Shown piece after piece: positions 34,619-42,734 of a stretch of 64,000 nt of DNA. Position numbers and translations under genes: made by a program. Under the pieces are notes generated by a model. The model saw only the letters and a list, made by a program, of their open reading frames with translations. It was not told where the DNA came from and did no database searches. The first letter of the stretch is position 1. Every line of letters begins with the position of its first letter. Origin of the DNA: Streptomyces sp. KL109B (lineage in GTDB: Bacteria > Actinomycetota > Actinomycetes > Streptomycetales > Streptomycetaceae); contig NZ_JASERL010000018.1 in the NCBI RefSeq assembly GCF_030766935.1, positions 62,001 to 126,000 on the forward strand, in the 5' to 3' direction.

Positions 34619-35800
34619 ATGACATCGAAGACGAAGGCCGCCCTCCGGGCGTGCGACGGTGCGGGCGGCTCCGACTGGCCGACCGTCGGCATCGGCGGGG
34701 CGCGGGTGAGCGGGTACACGCTGCTGCCGTGGCTGCTGCTCGGCCTCGGCGCGTTCTCGAACCTCGTCCAGGGCGAGACCCCGAACCCCTGGATCGGCGG
34801 CATCGGCCTGCTGACCTTCAACTCCCTCTACGTCTATGTGGTGTTCCGCGCCTTCGTGCCGGTCACCCGCACCGCGCTGTCCACCCGGCTCGCGCTGCTC
34901 GCGATGGCCGCGGTGACCTGCGGCCTGGCCGGTGTCTACGGGGGCAGCTGGGTGGCGTTCTTCCCGCTGCTCGGACTCGCGACGGGGGCGGTGCTGCGCG
35001 GACCGCACCTGGCGAAGATCGCCATCGGGCTCGCGGTGCTCGGCGGGGTGCTGACGGGACTGAAGGACGGCGAGGCGGCGGCGAGCGTCGGCTACGGCAC
35101 GTTCCTGTCCACGATGGTGACGGCGGCGATCCTGTCGCTCACCGAGACGGTACGTGAACTGCGTTCGGCCCGCGAGGAGTTGGCGCGCAACGCGGTGGCC
35201 GAGGAACGCCTGCGGTTCTCCCGCGACCTGCACGATCTGCTCGGCCACACGCTGTCGGTGATCGTGGTGAAGTCGGAGGCGGCGCGGCGGCTGGCGCGGC
35301 GGGATGTCGACGCGGCCCTCGAACAGGTCGGTGACATCGAGGCGGTGGGCAGGCAGGCGCTCACCGAGATCCGCGAGGCCGTGACCGGGTACCGCGAGGG
35401 CAGCCTCGCCACGGAGCTGGACCGGGCGCGTTCGGCGCTCACGGCTGCCGCCATGGAGCCCGTCGTACGACAGTCGGGCCCGCCTCTGTCGGCGCGGACG
35501 GAGGCACTGCTCGGGTGGGTCGTACGGGAGGCCGTGACGAACACGATCCGGCACAGCGCGGCGACCGCCTGCACGATCGCCGTCGACGGCACGGCGGACC
35601 GGGTCCGCCTCCGGATCACGGACGACGGCGCGGGCCCCGCGCCCGGCGTCGGCGGCACCGGCCTCAAGGGCCTGACCGAACGGCTCGCGGCGGCGGGTGG
35701 CTCGCTGGTGGCGGGCGAGGGACCGGAGGGTGGCTTCGAGGTCCGCGCGGAACTGCCTACGGCGGACGAGGCCCCGGCCCCCGTAATCTCTGCCCCGTGA
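34619..35800 (+). CDS. Sensor histidine kinase (DesK/NarX type)
   Basis: 393 residues. Five to six membrane helices span about 30-165; no extracellular sensor domain. The HisKA_3 motif has His205 (FSRDLHDLLGH), the N box reads VVREAVTNTIRHS, and the glycine box is DDGAGP...GTGLKGL. TACGCT (34607-34612) lies 6 nt before the ATG with no Shine-Dalgarno, a leaderless transcript. Its stop overlaps the response-regulator start (GTGA). DesK-like kinases often sense membrane state, but the signal here is unknown. Confidence 0.93.
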   Translation: MTSKTKAALRACDGAGGSDWPTVGIGGARVSGYTLLPWLLLGLGAFSNLVQGETPNPWIGGIGLLTFNSLYVYVVFRAFVPVTRTALSTRLALLAMAAVTCGLAGVYGGSWVAFFPLLGLATGAVLRGPHLAKIAIGLAVLGGVLTGLKDGEAAASVGYGTFLSTMVTAAILSLTETVRELRSAREELARNAVAEERLRFSRDLHDLLGHTLSVIVVKSEAARRLARRDVDAALEQVGDIEAVGRQALTEIREAVTGYREGSLATELDRARSALTAAAMEPVVRQSGPPLSARTEALLGWVVREAVTNTIRHSAATACTIAVDGTADRVRLRITDDGAGPAPGVGGTGLKGLTERLAAAGGSLVAGEGPEGGFEVRAELPTADEAPAPVISAP

Positions 35801-36438
35801 CCGAGATGCCGCAGGACCACCGCCCCGCCAAGAGCGTCCGCGTACTGCTCGCGGAGGACCAGGGCATGATGCGGGGTGCGCTCGCGCTGCTGCTGGGCCT
35901 CGAATCCGACCTTGAGGTGGTCGCCCAGGTCGCGACCGGCGACACCATCGTCGACGCGGCGCTCACGCACCGGCCCGACGTGGCGCTCCTCGACATCGAG
36001 CTGCCGAGGCTCAGCGGGCTCGACGCGGCGGCCGAGCTCCGCGATCAGGTCCCGGACTGCCGGGTCCTGATCCTCACCACGTTCGGGCGGCCCGGGTATC
36101 TGCGGCGGGCGATGGAGGCGGGGGCGGCGGGGTTCCTGGTCAAGGACGGGCCGGTCGAGGAACTCGCCGAGTCGATCCGGAAGGTGCTGCGGGGCGAGAC
36201 GGTGGTCGACCCGGCGCTCGCGGCGGCAGCGCTTTCGGCGGGGCCGAGTCCGCTCACCGGGCGCGAGGCGGATGCCCTCCGGGCGGCGGCGGACGGGGCG
36301 ACCGTCTCCGACATCGCCGGGCGGCTCCACCTCTCGGAGTCGACCGTACGCAATTACTTGTCGTCGGCCATCGGCAAAACGGGGGTGCGGAACCGGACGG
36401 AGGCGTTGCGCGTCGCCTCCGAACGGGGCTGGCTGTAA
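35797..36438 (+). CDS. NarL/LuxR-family response regulator
   Basis: 213 residues. Receiver domain with Asp66 as phosphate acceptor (LLDIELP), acidic pocket LLAEDQ and Lys in FLVKDG; C-terminal LuxR HTH (LTGREADALRAAADGATVSDIA). Coupled to the kinase by a 4-base overlap. Targets are not evident; no repeated site near its own promoter points to its operator. Confidence 0.94.
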   Translation: MTEMPQDHRPAKSVRVLLAEDQGMMRGALALLLGLESDLEVVAQVATGDTIVDAALTHRPDVALLDIELPRLSGLDAAAELRDQVPDCRVLILTTFGRPGYLRRAMEAGAAGFLVKDGPVEELAESIRKVLRGETVVDPALAAAALSAGPSPLTGREADALRAAADGATVSDIAGRLHLSESTVRNYLSSAIGKTGVRNRTEALRVASERGWL

Positions 36439-36451
36439 CGGCGTTACGCCC

Positions 36452-36550
36452 CCGGGGCTCCGCCCCGGACCCCGCGCCTCAAACGCCGGCGAGGCTGGGT
36501 GGATCAAGCCCCTGCGGCGATTGAGCAGCGGGGTCCGGGGCGGAGCCCCG
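36452..36550. repeat. Two facing gene-end repeats (copies 12-13)
   Basis: Minus copy at 36452-36496 and plus copy at 36503-36550, arranged back to back between the convergent response-regulator and DHA2 exporter genes. Together they could form a long cruciform or a bidirectional terminator. Confidence 0.85.
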
Positions 36551-36576
36551 AGGCCGGAACCGCGGTGCCGCGGAAG

Positions 36577-38055
36577 CTACTCGGCGGCGGCGCCTACCCT
36601 CCGCATACCGACCAGCACCACCACCGCCGCCACCACCAAAATCCCCGCCCCCACAAGGAACGCCCCCGCATACCCCCGGGTCAGCGAAACAGGATCCACG
36701 CCCCCCGCGGAGCGGCTCGTGGCGACGGTCGAGAGGATCGCGAGGCCCAGCGAACCACCCAGCGTGCGGGACGTGTTGACCAACCCGGAGACGAGCCCCG
36801 CGTCACCCGGCGCCGCCCCCGACGTCGCCAGCGACGCCAACGGCGTCATCGCACACCCGGCCCCCGCCATCATCACGATCCCGGGCAACATGATCGTCGT
36901 GACGTACGCCCCGTCCGCGGTCATGGTCGACTGCCACAGGAACCCGGCAGCCGTCACCAGCACCCCGACCGCCGCCACGTTCCGCGCCCCGTACCTCGGC
37001 ATCAGCCGCGGCGCGAACTTCGAGCCGAAGACCACCGCGAGCGAGCTGGGGATCAGCGCGAGGCCGGCCTCGACGGGCGTGTAGCCGAGCACGTTCTGGG
37101 CGTACAGCGTCATGAAGAACCACATGGCGAAGGAGCCCATGCCGCACACGAACATCGCCGCGTTCGCCACCGCCACCGACCGCACCTTGAACAGTCCCAG
37201 CGGCATCAACGGTAGCCTCGTACGCGCCTCCACCGCCAGGAACGCCACGACCAGCAGCACCCCGACCGCCAGCGGCACCAGCGTCGCCGCCGCGCCCCAG
37301 CCCCGCGCCTCCGTCTGCACGATGCCGTACGCGAGGACGGCCGTGCCCGCCGTCACGAGCACCGCGCCGGGCAGGTCGAGCCGCCGCTCGCCGCCCGCAC
37401 GGGACTCCCGGATCCAGCGCGCCGCCGCCGCGAGGACGACCGCGCCCAGCGGAACGTTGATGAGGAGCACCCAGCGCCAGTTCAGGCCCTCCGTGAGGAC
37501 GCCGCCGACGAGCCCGCCCGCCGCGCCGCCGCCCGCGCCCACCGCGGTCCACGTCGCGATGGCCCGCGCCCGCGCCGCCCCCTCGGGCACGGCGGACGTG
37601 AGGATCGTCAGGGTGGAGGGGGCGAGGACGGCCGCTCCCAGTCCCTGCACCGCCCGCGCCGCCAGCAGCTGCCAGCCCTCCTGCGCGAGCCCGCCCGCGA
37701 GCGAGGCGAGGGTGAAGAGGCCGAGGCCGACCAGGAACATCCGCTTGCGGCCGAAGAGGTCGCCGGCCCGGCCGCCGAGCAGCATGAAGCCGGCGAAGGC
37801 GATGGAGTACGCGTTCACCACCCACTGCAGACCGCTCGCGCTGAGCCCGAGGTCGGTGCGCATCGACGGCAGCGCCACGTTCACCACGGACACGTCGAGG
37901 ACGACGAGGAACTGCCCGGCGCAGGCCACGGCCACCACCAGCCAGGCGGGCGGGGTGGCGGCCGCGCGGCCACGGGAACGTATCGCGTCGTCGGATGCCT
38001 CGACCGACGCGGAGGCGGAGTCGGCGGCAGGGGGAGTCTGGGACATGGGTGTCAT
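36577..38055 (-). CDS. MFS exporter, DHA2 (EmrB/QacA) type, 14 TMS
   Basis: 492 residues with 14 predicted helices. The DHA2 signature LDVSVVNVALPSMRTDLG follows helix 1; motif A reads GGRAGDLFGRKRMF; motif C RAVQGLGAAVLAPSTL. Drug/proton antiporter by family; substrate unknown. ATG 38055 used; a second ATG at 38046 is in frame. Convergent with the two-component system, so not its obvious partner. Confidence 0.9.
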   Translation of the reverse strand: MTPMSQTPPAADSASASVEASDDAIRSRGRAAATPPAWLVVAVACAGQFLVVLDVSVVNVALPSMRTDLGLSASGLQWVVNAYSIAFAGFMLLGGRAGDLFGRKRMFLVGLGLFTLASLAGGLAQEGWQLLAARAVQGLGAAVLAPSTLTILTSAVPEGAARARAIATWTAVGAGGGAAGGLVGGVLTEGLNWRWVLLINVPLGAVVLAAAARWIRESRAGGERRLDLPGAVLVTAGTAVLAYGIVQTEARGWGAAATLVPLAVGVLLVVAFLAVEARTRLPLMPLGLFKVRSVAVANAAMFVCGMGSFAMWFFMTLYAQNVLGYTPVEAGLALIPSSLAVVFGSKFAPRLMPRYGARNVAAVGVLVTAAGFLWQSTMTADGAYVTTIMLPGIVMMAGAGCAMTPLASLATSGAAPGDAGLVSGLVNTSRTLGGSLGLAILSTVATSRSAGGVDPVSLTRGYAGAFLVGAGILVVAAVVVLVGMRRVGAAAE

Positions 38056-38139
38056 GGTCTCAGCCGCCCGGCACCCCGTACATCCGGATTTCGCCGCACG
38101 TCCGTGGACCTAGGACCAGGCCCCCCGGACCCCCGAACC

Positions 38140-39351
38140 TCACCCCCGCCGCAACATCGTCACCACCGCCGCACCCCCGAGCCCGATGTTGTGCGCGAGC
38201 CCGACCCGCGCGTCCGGCACCTGCCGCGCCCCCGCCTCGCCCCTCAACTGCCAGGTCAGCTCGGCGACTTGGGCGATGCCGGTGGCGCCAAGCGGGTGCC
38301 CCTTGGAGATCAGGCCGCCGGACGGGTTCACGACCCACTTCCCGCCGTACGTCGTCGCGCCCGACTCGACGAGCTTGCCGGACTCGCCCGCGCCGCACAT
38401 GCCGAGCGCCTCGTACGTGAGGAGTTCGTTGATGGAGAAGCAGTCGTGCAGCTCGACGACGTCCACGCCCTCGATGCCGATCCCGGCGGCGTCGAAGACC
38501 TGCCGCCCCGCCTCCCGCGACATCGGCTGCCCGACCACATCGATGCACGAGCCGGACGCGAAGGACTCCTCCGTGTCCGTGGTCATGGACTGGGCCGCGA
38601 TCTCGATCGCCTTGTCCCCCAACCCCCGTTCCTCCACGAAGCGTTCGGAGACGACGACCGCCGCCGCCGCGCCGTCCGAGGTCGGCGAGCACTGCAGCTT
38701 GGTGAGCGGCATGTGGATGGTCTTGGCGGCGAGGATCTCGTCGACCGTGTACGGGTCCTGGAACTGGGCGTACGGGTTGTTGACCGAGTGGCCGTGGTTC
38801 TTCGCGCCCACCGCCGCGAGCTGCGCCTCGGTCGTGCCGTACTGCTCCATGTGCTCGCGGGCCGCGTCGCCGAAGATCTGCGCGGTGGGCGGCGACATCT
38901 CGAAGCCGTGCCGGGCCGCCATGACGCCGTAGTGCCGGGCGACCGGGGAGGTCTTGAAGTCGGAGCCCGCGTCCGCTCCCCCGCCGAGCGCGCCCCGCTG
39001 CATCTTCTCGAAGCCCAGCGCGAGCACACAGTCGCTCGCCCCGCCCTCGACGAACTGCCGGGCCATCATCAGCGCGGTCGAGCCGGTCGCGCAGTTGTTG
39101 TTGACGTTGTAGACGGGCACGCCCGTCAACCCCAGTTCGTACGTGGCCCGTTGGCCCGCCGTCGACGCCTGGAAGCAGTAGCCGACGGGGACCTGCTGGA
39201 CGTCCGCGTAGGCGACCCCGGCGTCCGCGAGGGCCGCGGTGCCCGCCTCCTTCACCATGTCCCAGTACTGCCAGTCACGTGACTCCGGCTTCTCGAACTT
39301 GGTCATGCCGACGCCGACTATGTACGCCTTGTGCGCCTTGTGCGCCTTCAC
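38140..39351 (-). CDS. Thiolase, SCP-x/lipid-transfer-protein type
   Basis: 403 residues. Thiolase fold with Cys87 in NNNCATGST, HDCFSINE, and GHPLGATG with the catalytic His. The SCP-x-like group includes the steroid side-chain enzymes Ltp2-4 of mycobacteria. GTG 39351 is preferred because GGAGAGG lies 8 nt upstream; an ATG at 39402 would add 17 residues rich in Lys, Gly and Glu. Predicted to cleave a 3-ketoacyl-CoA. I find no KstR-like box upstream. Confidence 0.9.
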   Translation of the reverse strand: MKAHKAHKAYIVGVGMTKFEKPESRDWQYWDMVKEAGTAALADAGVAYADVQQVPVGYCFQASTAGQRATYELGLTGVPVYNVNNNCATGSTALMMARQFVEGGASDCVLALGFEKMQRGALGGGADAGSDFKTSPVARHYGVMAARHGFEMSPPTAQIFGDAAREHMEQYGTTEAQLAAVGAKNHGHSVNNPYAQFQDPYTVDEILAAKTIHMPLTKLQCSPTSDGAAAAVVVSERFVEERGLGDKAIEIAAQSMTTDTEESFASGSCIDVVGQPMSREAGRQVFDAAGIGIEGVDVVELHDCFSINELLTYEALGMCGAGESGKLVESGATTYGGKWVVNPSGGLISKGHPLGATGIAQVAELTWQLRGEAGARQVPDARVGLAHNIGLGGAAVVTMLRRG

Positions 39352-39394
39352 ATCTGCCGCCTCTCCGGGCTCCACCGGCCCCTTTACCTGCTGT

Positions 39395-39423
39395 TTGCCC
39401 ATCTGCGCGAAAGTTGCTATACA
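39395..39423 (+). promoter_or_regulatory. Promoter of the SMR pair
   Basis: -35 TTGCCC (39395-39400), 17-bp spacer, -10 TATACA (39418-39423). It sits just before the riboswitch and gives a leader of about 80 nt. Confidence 0.6.
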
Positions 39424-39445
39424 AAAGTCAGGTCCTCATCAAGGG

Positions 39446-39489
39446 CCCGCGGACGAGGGAGCAGTACCCGCTCAGCGACAAGACTGCCT
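39446..39489 (+). ncRNA. Guanidine-III riboswitch (ykkC-III)
   Basis: The leader has the conserved GGACGAGG, GTACCCG, CTCAG and GACAAGACTGC elements of this small pseudoknot aptamer. GCGG (39449-39452) pairs with CCGC (39468-39471), and GCAGT (39461-39465) pairs with ACTGC (39483-39487). The ribosome site GGAAGG (39492-39497) follows directly, so guanidine probably frees it for translation. It precedes a pair of Gdx-like SMR genes, the usual target. Confidence 0.85.
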
Positions 39490-39507
39490 TTGGAAGGTGA
39501 GTCCGTC

Positions 39508-39822
39508 GTGCCTTGGGTTGTCCTGATCCTCTCCGGAGTCCTTGAGGCGGTGTGGGCCACGGCGCTCGGCGCGTCCCACGGCCTGAAGCGCCCCGTCCCC
39601 ACCGTGATCTTCATCGTCGCCCTGACCGGTTCCATGGCCGGCCTCGCCCACGCCATGCACGAGCTGCCGACCGGCACCTCGTACGCGGTGTGGGTGGGCA
39701 TCGGCGCCGTACTGACCGCCGTCTACGCCATCGCGCGCGGCCAGGAGAAGGCCACACCCGCGAAGAGCCTGCTGCTCGTCGGCCTGGTCGGCTGCGTCGT
39801 GGGCCTGAAGGCGGTGAGCTGA
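39508..39822 (+). CDS. SMR guanidinium exporter subunit 1 (Gdx/SugE-like)
   Basis: 104 residues, four membrane helices. Glu13 in LSGVLEAVWATALG is the essential SMR carboxylate, and the SugE/Gdx pattern GxLEAVWATAL is clear. GTG start behind GGAAGGTGA and a guanidine-III riboswitch. Two nt separate it from the second SMR gene; paired SMRs usually form heterodimers. Confidence 0.93.
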   Translation: MPWVVLILSGVLEAVWATALGASHGLKRPVPTVIFIVALTGSMAGLAHAMHELPTGTSYAVWVGIGAVLTAVYAIARGQEKATPAKSLLLVGLVGCVVGLKAVS

Positions 39823-39824
39823 CC

Positions 39825-40241
39825 ATGGCATGGGCTGTTCTCCTCCTCAGTGGCGTCTTCGAGGCCGTGTGGGCCACCGCGCTCGGGCACTCCAAGAACT
39901 TCTCGGAGACGGGGCCGACGATCGTCTTCTTCATCGGCCTGGTCATCTCGATGTCGGGCCTCGCCTACGCGATGAAGAAGATCCCGATCAGCGTCGCCTA
40001 CGCGGTGTGGATCGGTATCGGAGCCGCGCTCACCGTCACGTACGCGATGGTGACCGGCGACGAGCAGGCGAAGCCGCTGAAGATCGTCTTCCTCGCCGGG
40101 ATCATCCTGTGCGTGGTGGGCCTGAAGTTCGTGAAGACGGTGCCCGGCAAGAACGCCGCCCCGGCACCGGAACCGCAGGCCGACGAGACCGACGCGGTCA
40201 GTCACGCGGCAGACCCAGAATCCGCTCGGCAACGACGTTGA
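39825..40241 (+). CDS. SMR guanidinium exporter subunit 2 (Gdx/SugE-like)
   Basis: 138 residues; the first 105 are a normal four-helix SMR with Glu13 in LSGVFEAVWATALG. The last about 33 residues are a charged, Pro/Ala-rich tail absent from subunit 1. Its final 44 bp overlap the end of the convergent acyl-CoA dehydrogenase gene, so the tail may be read-in. Partner of subunit 1 in a heterodimer. Confidence 0.92.
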   Translation: MAWAVLLLSGVFEAVWATALGHSKNFSETGPTIVFFIGLVISMSGLAYAMKKIPISVAYAVWIGIGAALTVTYAMVTGDEQAKPLKIVFLAGIILCVVGLKFVKTVPGKNAAPAPEPQADETDAVSHAADPESARQRR

Positions 40242-42375
40242 GCTGCACCTGAGTCGTCCCGCCCGCGATCGTCAGACAGCGGGACATCAGGAAACCGTGG
40301 AGGGCCCGCTCCCCCGGGCCCTCCCGCAGCGCACCCGCCGGACCGAGGAGCTCAAGGGCCAGCTCCGCGACCTTCTGCTGATGCGGTGTCTGCACCAGCT
40401 TCCGCACCGAGGCCCCGGCGCCCGGCTCCACGCCCGCGACCTGCTGCGTCGTCGTACGCAGCCCGATGCAGCCCAGCGCGTGCGCCTCGGCGGCGAGGGC
40501 CCCGATCCGCGCCCGGTACGCCCCGTCCAGGTCACCGGCCCGCGCGAGCAGCGCCTCTAGCCCTGTGTCGAAGGTCAACTGGTCGGCCATGTGGACGCGT
40601 TCGTTGCCGAGCGTGTGCCGGGCGACCCGCCAGCCGTCGTCGACCTCGCCGACGACGGCGTCGGCGGGCAGCACCACATCATCGAAGTAGACCTCGTTGA
40701 ACAGCGAGTCCCCGGTGATCTCGCGCAGCGGCCGGATGTCGATGCCGTCGGTGTTCTTCATGTCGACGACGAAGTAGGTGAGCCCCTTGTGCTTGGGGGC
40801 GTCGGGGTTGGTGCGGGCGAGCAGAATCCCGTGGTCGGCCCATTGCGCGGCGCTCGTCCACACCTTCTGCCCGTTGATCCGCCACCGCCCGTCGGGCATC
40901 CGCTCCGCGCGCGTACGCAAGCTGGCGAGGTCGGATCCGGCGCCCGGCTCCGAGAACAGCTGGCACCACAGTGTCTCGCCGCGCAGGGTGGCCGGGAGGT
41001 AGCGGTCGCGCTGCTCCTGGGTGCCGTACGAGATGAGGGAGGGGGCCACCCAGGTGGCGATGCCGAGGTCGCTGACCTTCACCCCGGCCTTCTTCAACTC
41101 CTCCTGCACCGCGAGCTGTTGGACTGGTCCGGCGCCGAGCCCGTACGGCTCCGGCAGGTGCGGCGCCGCGTACCCGGTCGGCGCGAGCACCCGCCGCGCG
41201 GCCTTCGGATCGAGCCCCCGCGCCCCCTCGATGACCTTCCGGGCCGCCTCCCGGTACCCGTCCGCCTCGGCGGGCAGCGCGAACCGCAGCTCGCGCCGCA
41301 CCCCGCCCTCCGCGAGCCGCACGGCACGCAGCCGATGGGCGTCACCGGCACCGAGGAGCTGCCGGGCGACAACAGCCCGCCGCAAGTACAGGTGGGCGTC
41401 GTGTTCCCAGGTGAAGCCGATGCCGCCGAGGACCTGGACGCAGTCCTTGGCGCAGGAGTACGCGGCGTCCAGCGCGGCCCCCGCGGCGAGCCCGGCGACG
41501 AGCCCGCGCACATCCTCCGCGGTGTCCTCGTCCAGCGCCCGCGCCGCGTCCCACACCAGCGCCGCCGCCTGCTCGACCCGCACCAGCATGTCCGCGCACA
41601 GGTGCTTGATGCCCTGGAACTGTCCGATGGGCCGCCCGAACTGCTCGCGCACCTTGGCGTGTTCGGCGGCGGCGTGCAGCGCCCACGCGGCATTCCCGCA
41701 GGCGTCGGCGGCGAGCAGCACCCCCGCCAGATCCCGCACGAGGGTGCCGTCCACGGCGAGCACGCGGTCGGCGGGCACGACGGCACCTGCGGCCGTGACC
41801 TCTGCGGTGGGCCGGGTCGGATCGCCGCTCTCGTGCACGCGCACGGTGATCCCCGGCGTCCCGGCGTCGACGGCGAACCACACCACGCCGTCCGCGCTCT
41901 CCGCCGCGAGCACCAGCAGATCGGCGTCGGCTCCGGTGAGGACGGGTGGCGCGGCGCCGTCGAGCACGAGCCCGTCGGGCCCCGCGACGGCGCTGAGCCC
42001 GCCGGTCCCGAACGCGACGGCGCCGATCCGCTCCCCTTCGGCGAGCCCGCGCACCAGCTCCCGCTGTCCGGCGCGGCGCAACACCTCGGCCGCGAGCACG
42101 CTGCCGACGAACGGCCCGGGCAGCGCCGCCCGCCCGGCCTCCTCCACGACGACGGCGAGGTCGAGGAGGGTCCCGCCCCCACCTCCGTACGACTCGGGGA
42201 GGTGCACCCCGAGCAGCCCCTGCGCGGCGACGCCGTCCCAATACCCGGGGCGGTGACCGGCGGCGGCCGGGGCGTCGAGCAGCTTGCGCACCTCGTCGGG
42301 CGGTACGGCGCGCGCGATCCAACCGCGCACGGCGTCCGCGAGTTCCCGCTGTTCCTGCGTGATGGCGATCCCCAT
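40198..42375 (-). CDS. Fused double acyl-CoA dehydrogenase (FadE34-like)
   Basis: 725 residues, two ACAD modules in one chain. The first (about 1-365) has the helical-bundle motif REQFGRPIGQFQGIKH but lacks the flavin loop SEPGAGSD. The second (about 375-725) has FSEPGAGSDLAS and a WTSAAQWADH substrate region but no REQFG motif. This complementary layout resembles mycobacterial FadE34, a steroid side-chain acyl-CoA dehydrogenase. ATG 42375 used; a GTG 9 nt upstream is in frame. A KstR-like box and a TCTGAC palindrome lie just upstream. Confidence 0.9.
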   Translation of the reverse strand: MGIAITQEQRELADAVRGWIARAVPPDEVRKLLDAPAAAGHRPGYWDGVAAQGLLGVHLPESYGGGGGTLLDLAVVVEEAGRAALPGPFVGSVLAAEVLRRAGQRELVRGLAEGERIGAVAFGTGGLSAVAGPDGLVLDGAAPPVLTGADADLLVLAAESADGVVWFAVDAGTPGITVRVHESGDPTRPTAEVTAAGAVVPADRVLAVDGTLVRDLAGVLLAADACGNAAWALHAAAEHAKVREQFGRPIGQFQGIKHLCADMLVRVEQAAALVWDAARALDEDTAEDVRGLVAGLAAGAALDAAYSCAKDCVQVLGGIGFTWEHDAHLYLRRAVVARQLLGAGDAHRLRAVRLAEGGVRRELRFALPAEADGYREAARKVIEGARGLDPKAARRVLAPTGYAAPHLPEPYGLGAGPVQQLAVQEELKKAGVKVSDLGIATWVAPSLISYGTQEQRDRYLPATLRGETLWCQLFSEPGAGSDLASLRTRAERMPDGRWRINGQKVWTSAAQWADHGILLARTNPDAPKHKGLTYFVVDMKNTDGIDIRPLREITGDSLFNEVYFDDVVLPADAVVGEVDDGWRVARHTLGNERVHMADQLTFDTGLEALLARAGDLDGAYRARIGALAAEAHALGCIGLRTTTQQVAGVEPGAGASVRKLVQTPHQQKVAELALELLGPAGALREGPGERALHGFLMSRCLTIAGGTTQVQLNVVAERILGLPRD

Positions 42376-42386
42376 GCGGCGCACGG

Positions 42387-42400
42387 TAGAACACGTTCCA
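42387..42400. promoter_or_regulatory. KstR-like box upstream of the acyl-CoA dehydrogenase
   Basis: TAGAACACGTTCCA, an exact match to TnnAACnnGTTnnA, only 11 bp before the start codon. A weaker copy, GCAAACCGGTTCGA (42545-42558), has one mismatch. Confidence 0.75.
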
Positions 42401-42418
42401 GTAGACGGGAAGAGAAAA

Positions 42419-42435
42419 TCTGACACCGAGTCAGA
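42419..42435. promoter_or_regulatory. TCTGAC-N5-GTCAGA palindrome, site 2
   Basis: TCTGAC-ACCGA-GTCAGA, perfect 17-bp dyad 18 bp upstream of the KstR-like box in the acyl-CoA dehydrogenase promoter region. The remainder of the 359-bp gap (42436-42660) shows no gene. Confidence 0.65.
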
Positions 42436-42665
42436 AACAACCACCCAGGGGGCGCGGGAGTCGACGACGGGGACGCGGGGCCGGTGACGTAATGAAGAAG
42501 TAAAGAATCACCCTCGTACGACGACCGTCGGAATAGTCGCCCCAGCAAACCGGTTCGACATACACACAACCTGCCCGTAGACAGACCGCACAACGACCGC
42601 ACAACGCGCGCCCCGACCCCGGCGGCGCGCGTTCGCCGTCGCAAGAGCCACGTCTCAGTACGTGG

Positions 42666-42710
42666 ACCGGACCGAAGTAGACCGGACCGAAATGGACCGG
42701 ACCGAACTAG
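42666..42710 (+). repeat. Three 15-bp tandem repeats before a DHA2 exporter
   Basis: ACCGGACCGAAGTAG, ACCGGACCGAAATGG and ACCGGACCGAACTAG, head to tail, followed by a partial ACCGCC. They end 10 bp before the ribosome site GGAGG (42721-42725). Equal 15-bp spacing is unlike ordinary dyad operators; they may be iterons for a regulator or a leader element. Confidence 0.8.
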
Positions 42711-42734
42711 ACCGCCTTCCGGAGGCCTGCCTTC

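Noticed and set aside
39402-39402. Longer thiolase start at ATG 39402
   Set aside because: It has no ribosome site and would overlap the -35 of the divergent SMR promoter, whereas GTG 39351 has GGAGAGG 8 nt upstream.
39352-39445. KstR-like box upstream of the SCP-x thiolase
   Set aside because: I searched by eye and found none; the thiolase was left out of the operator-supported regulon.
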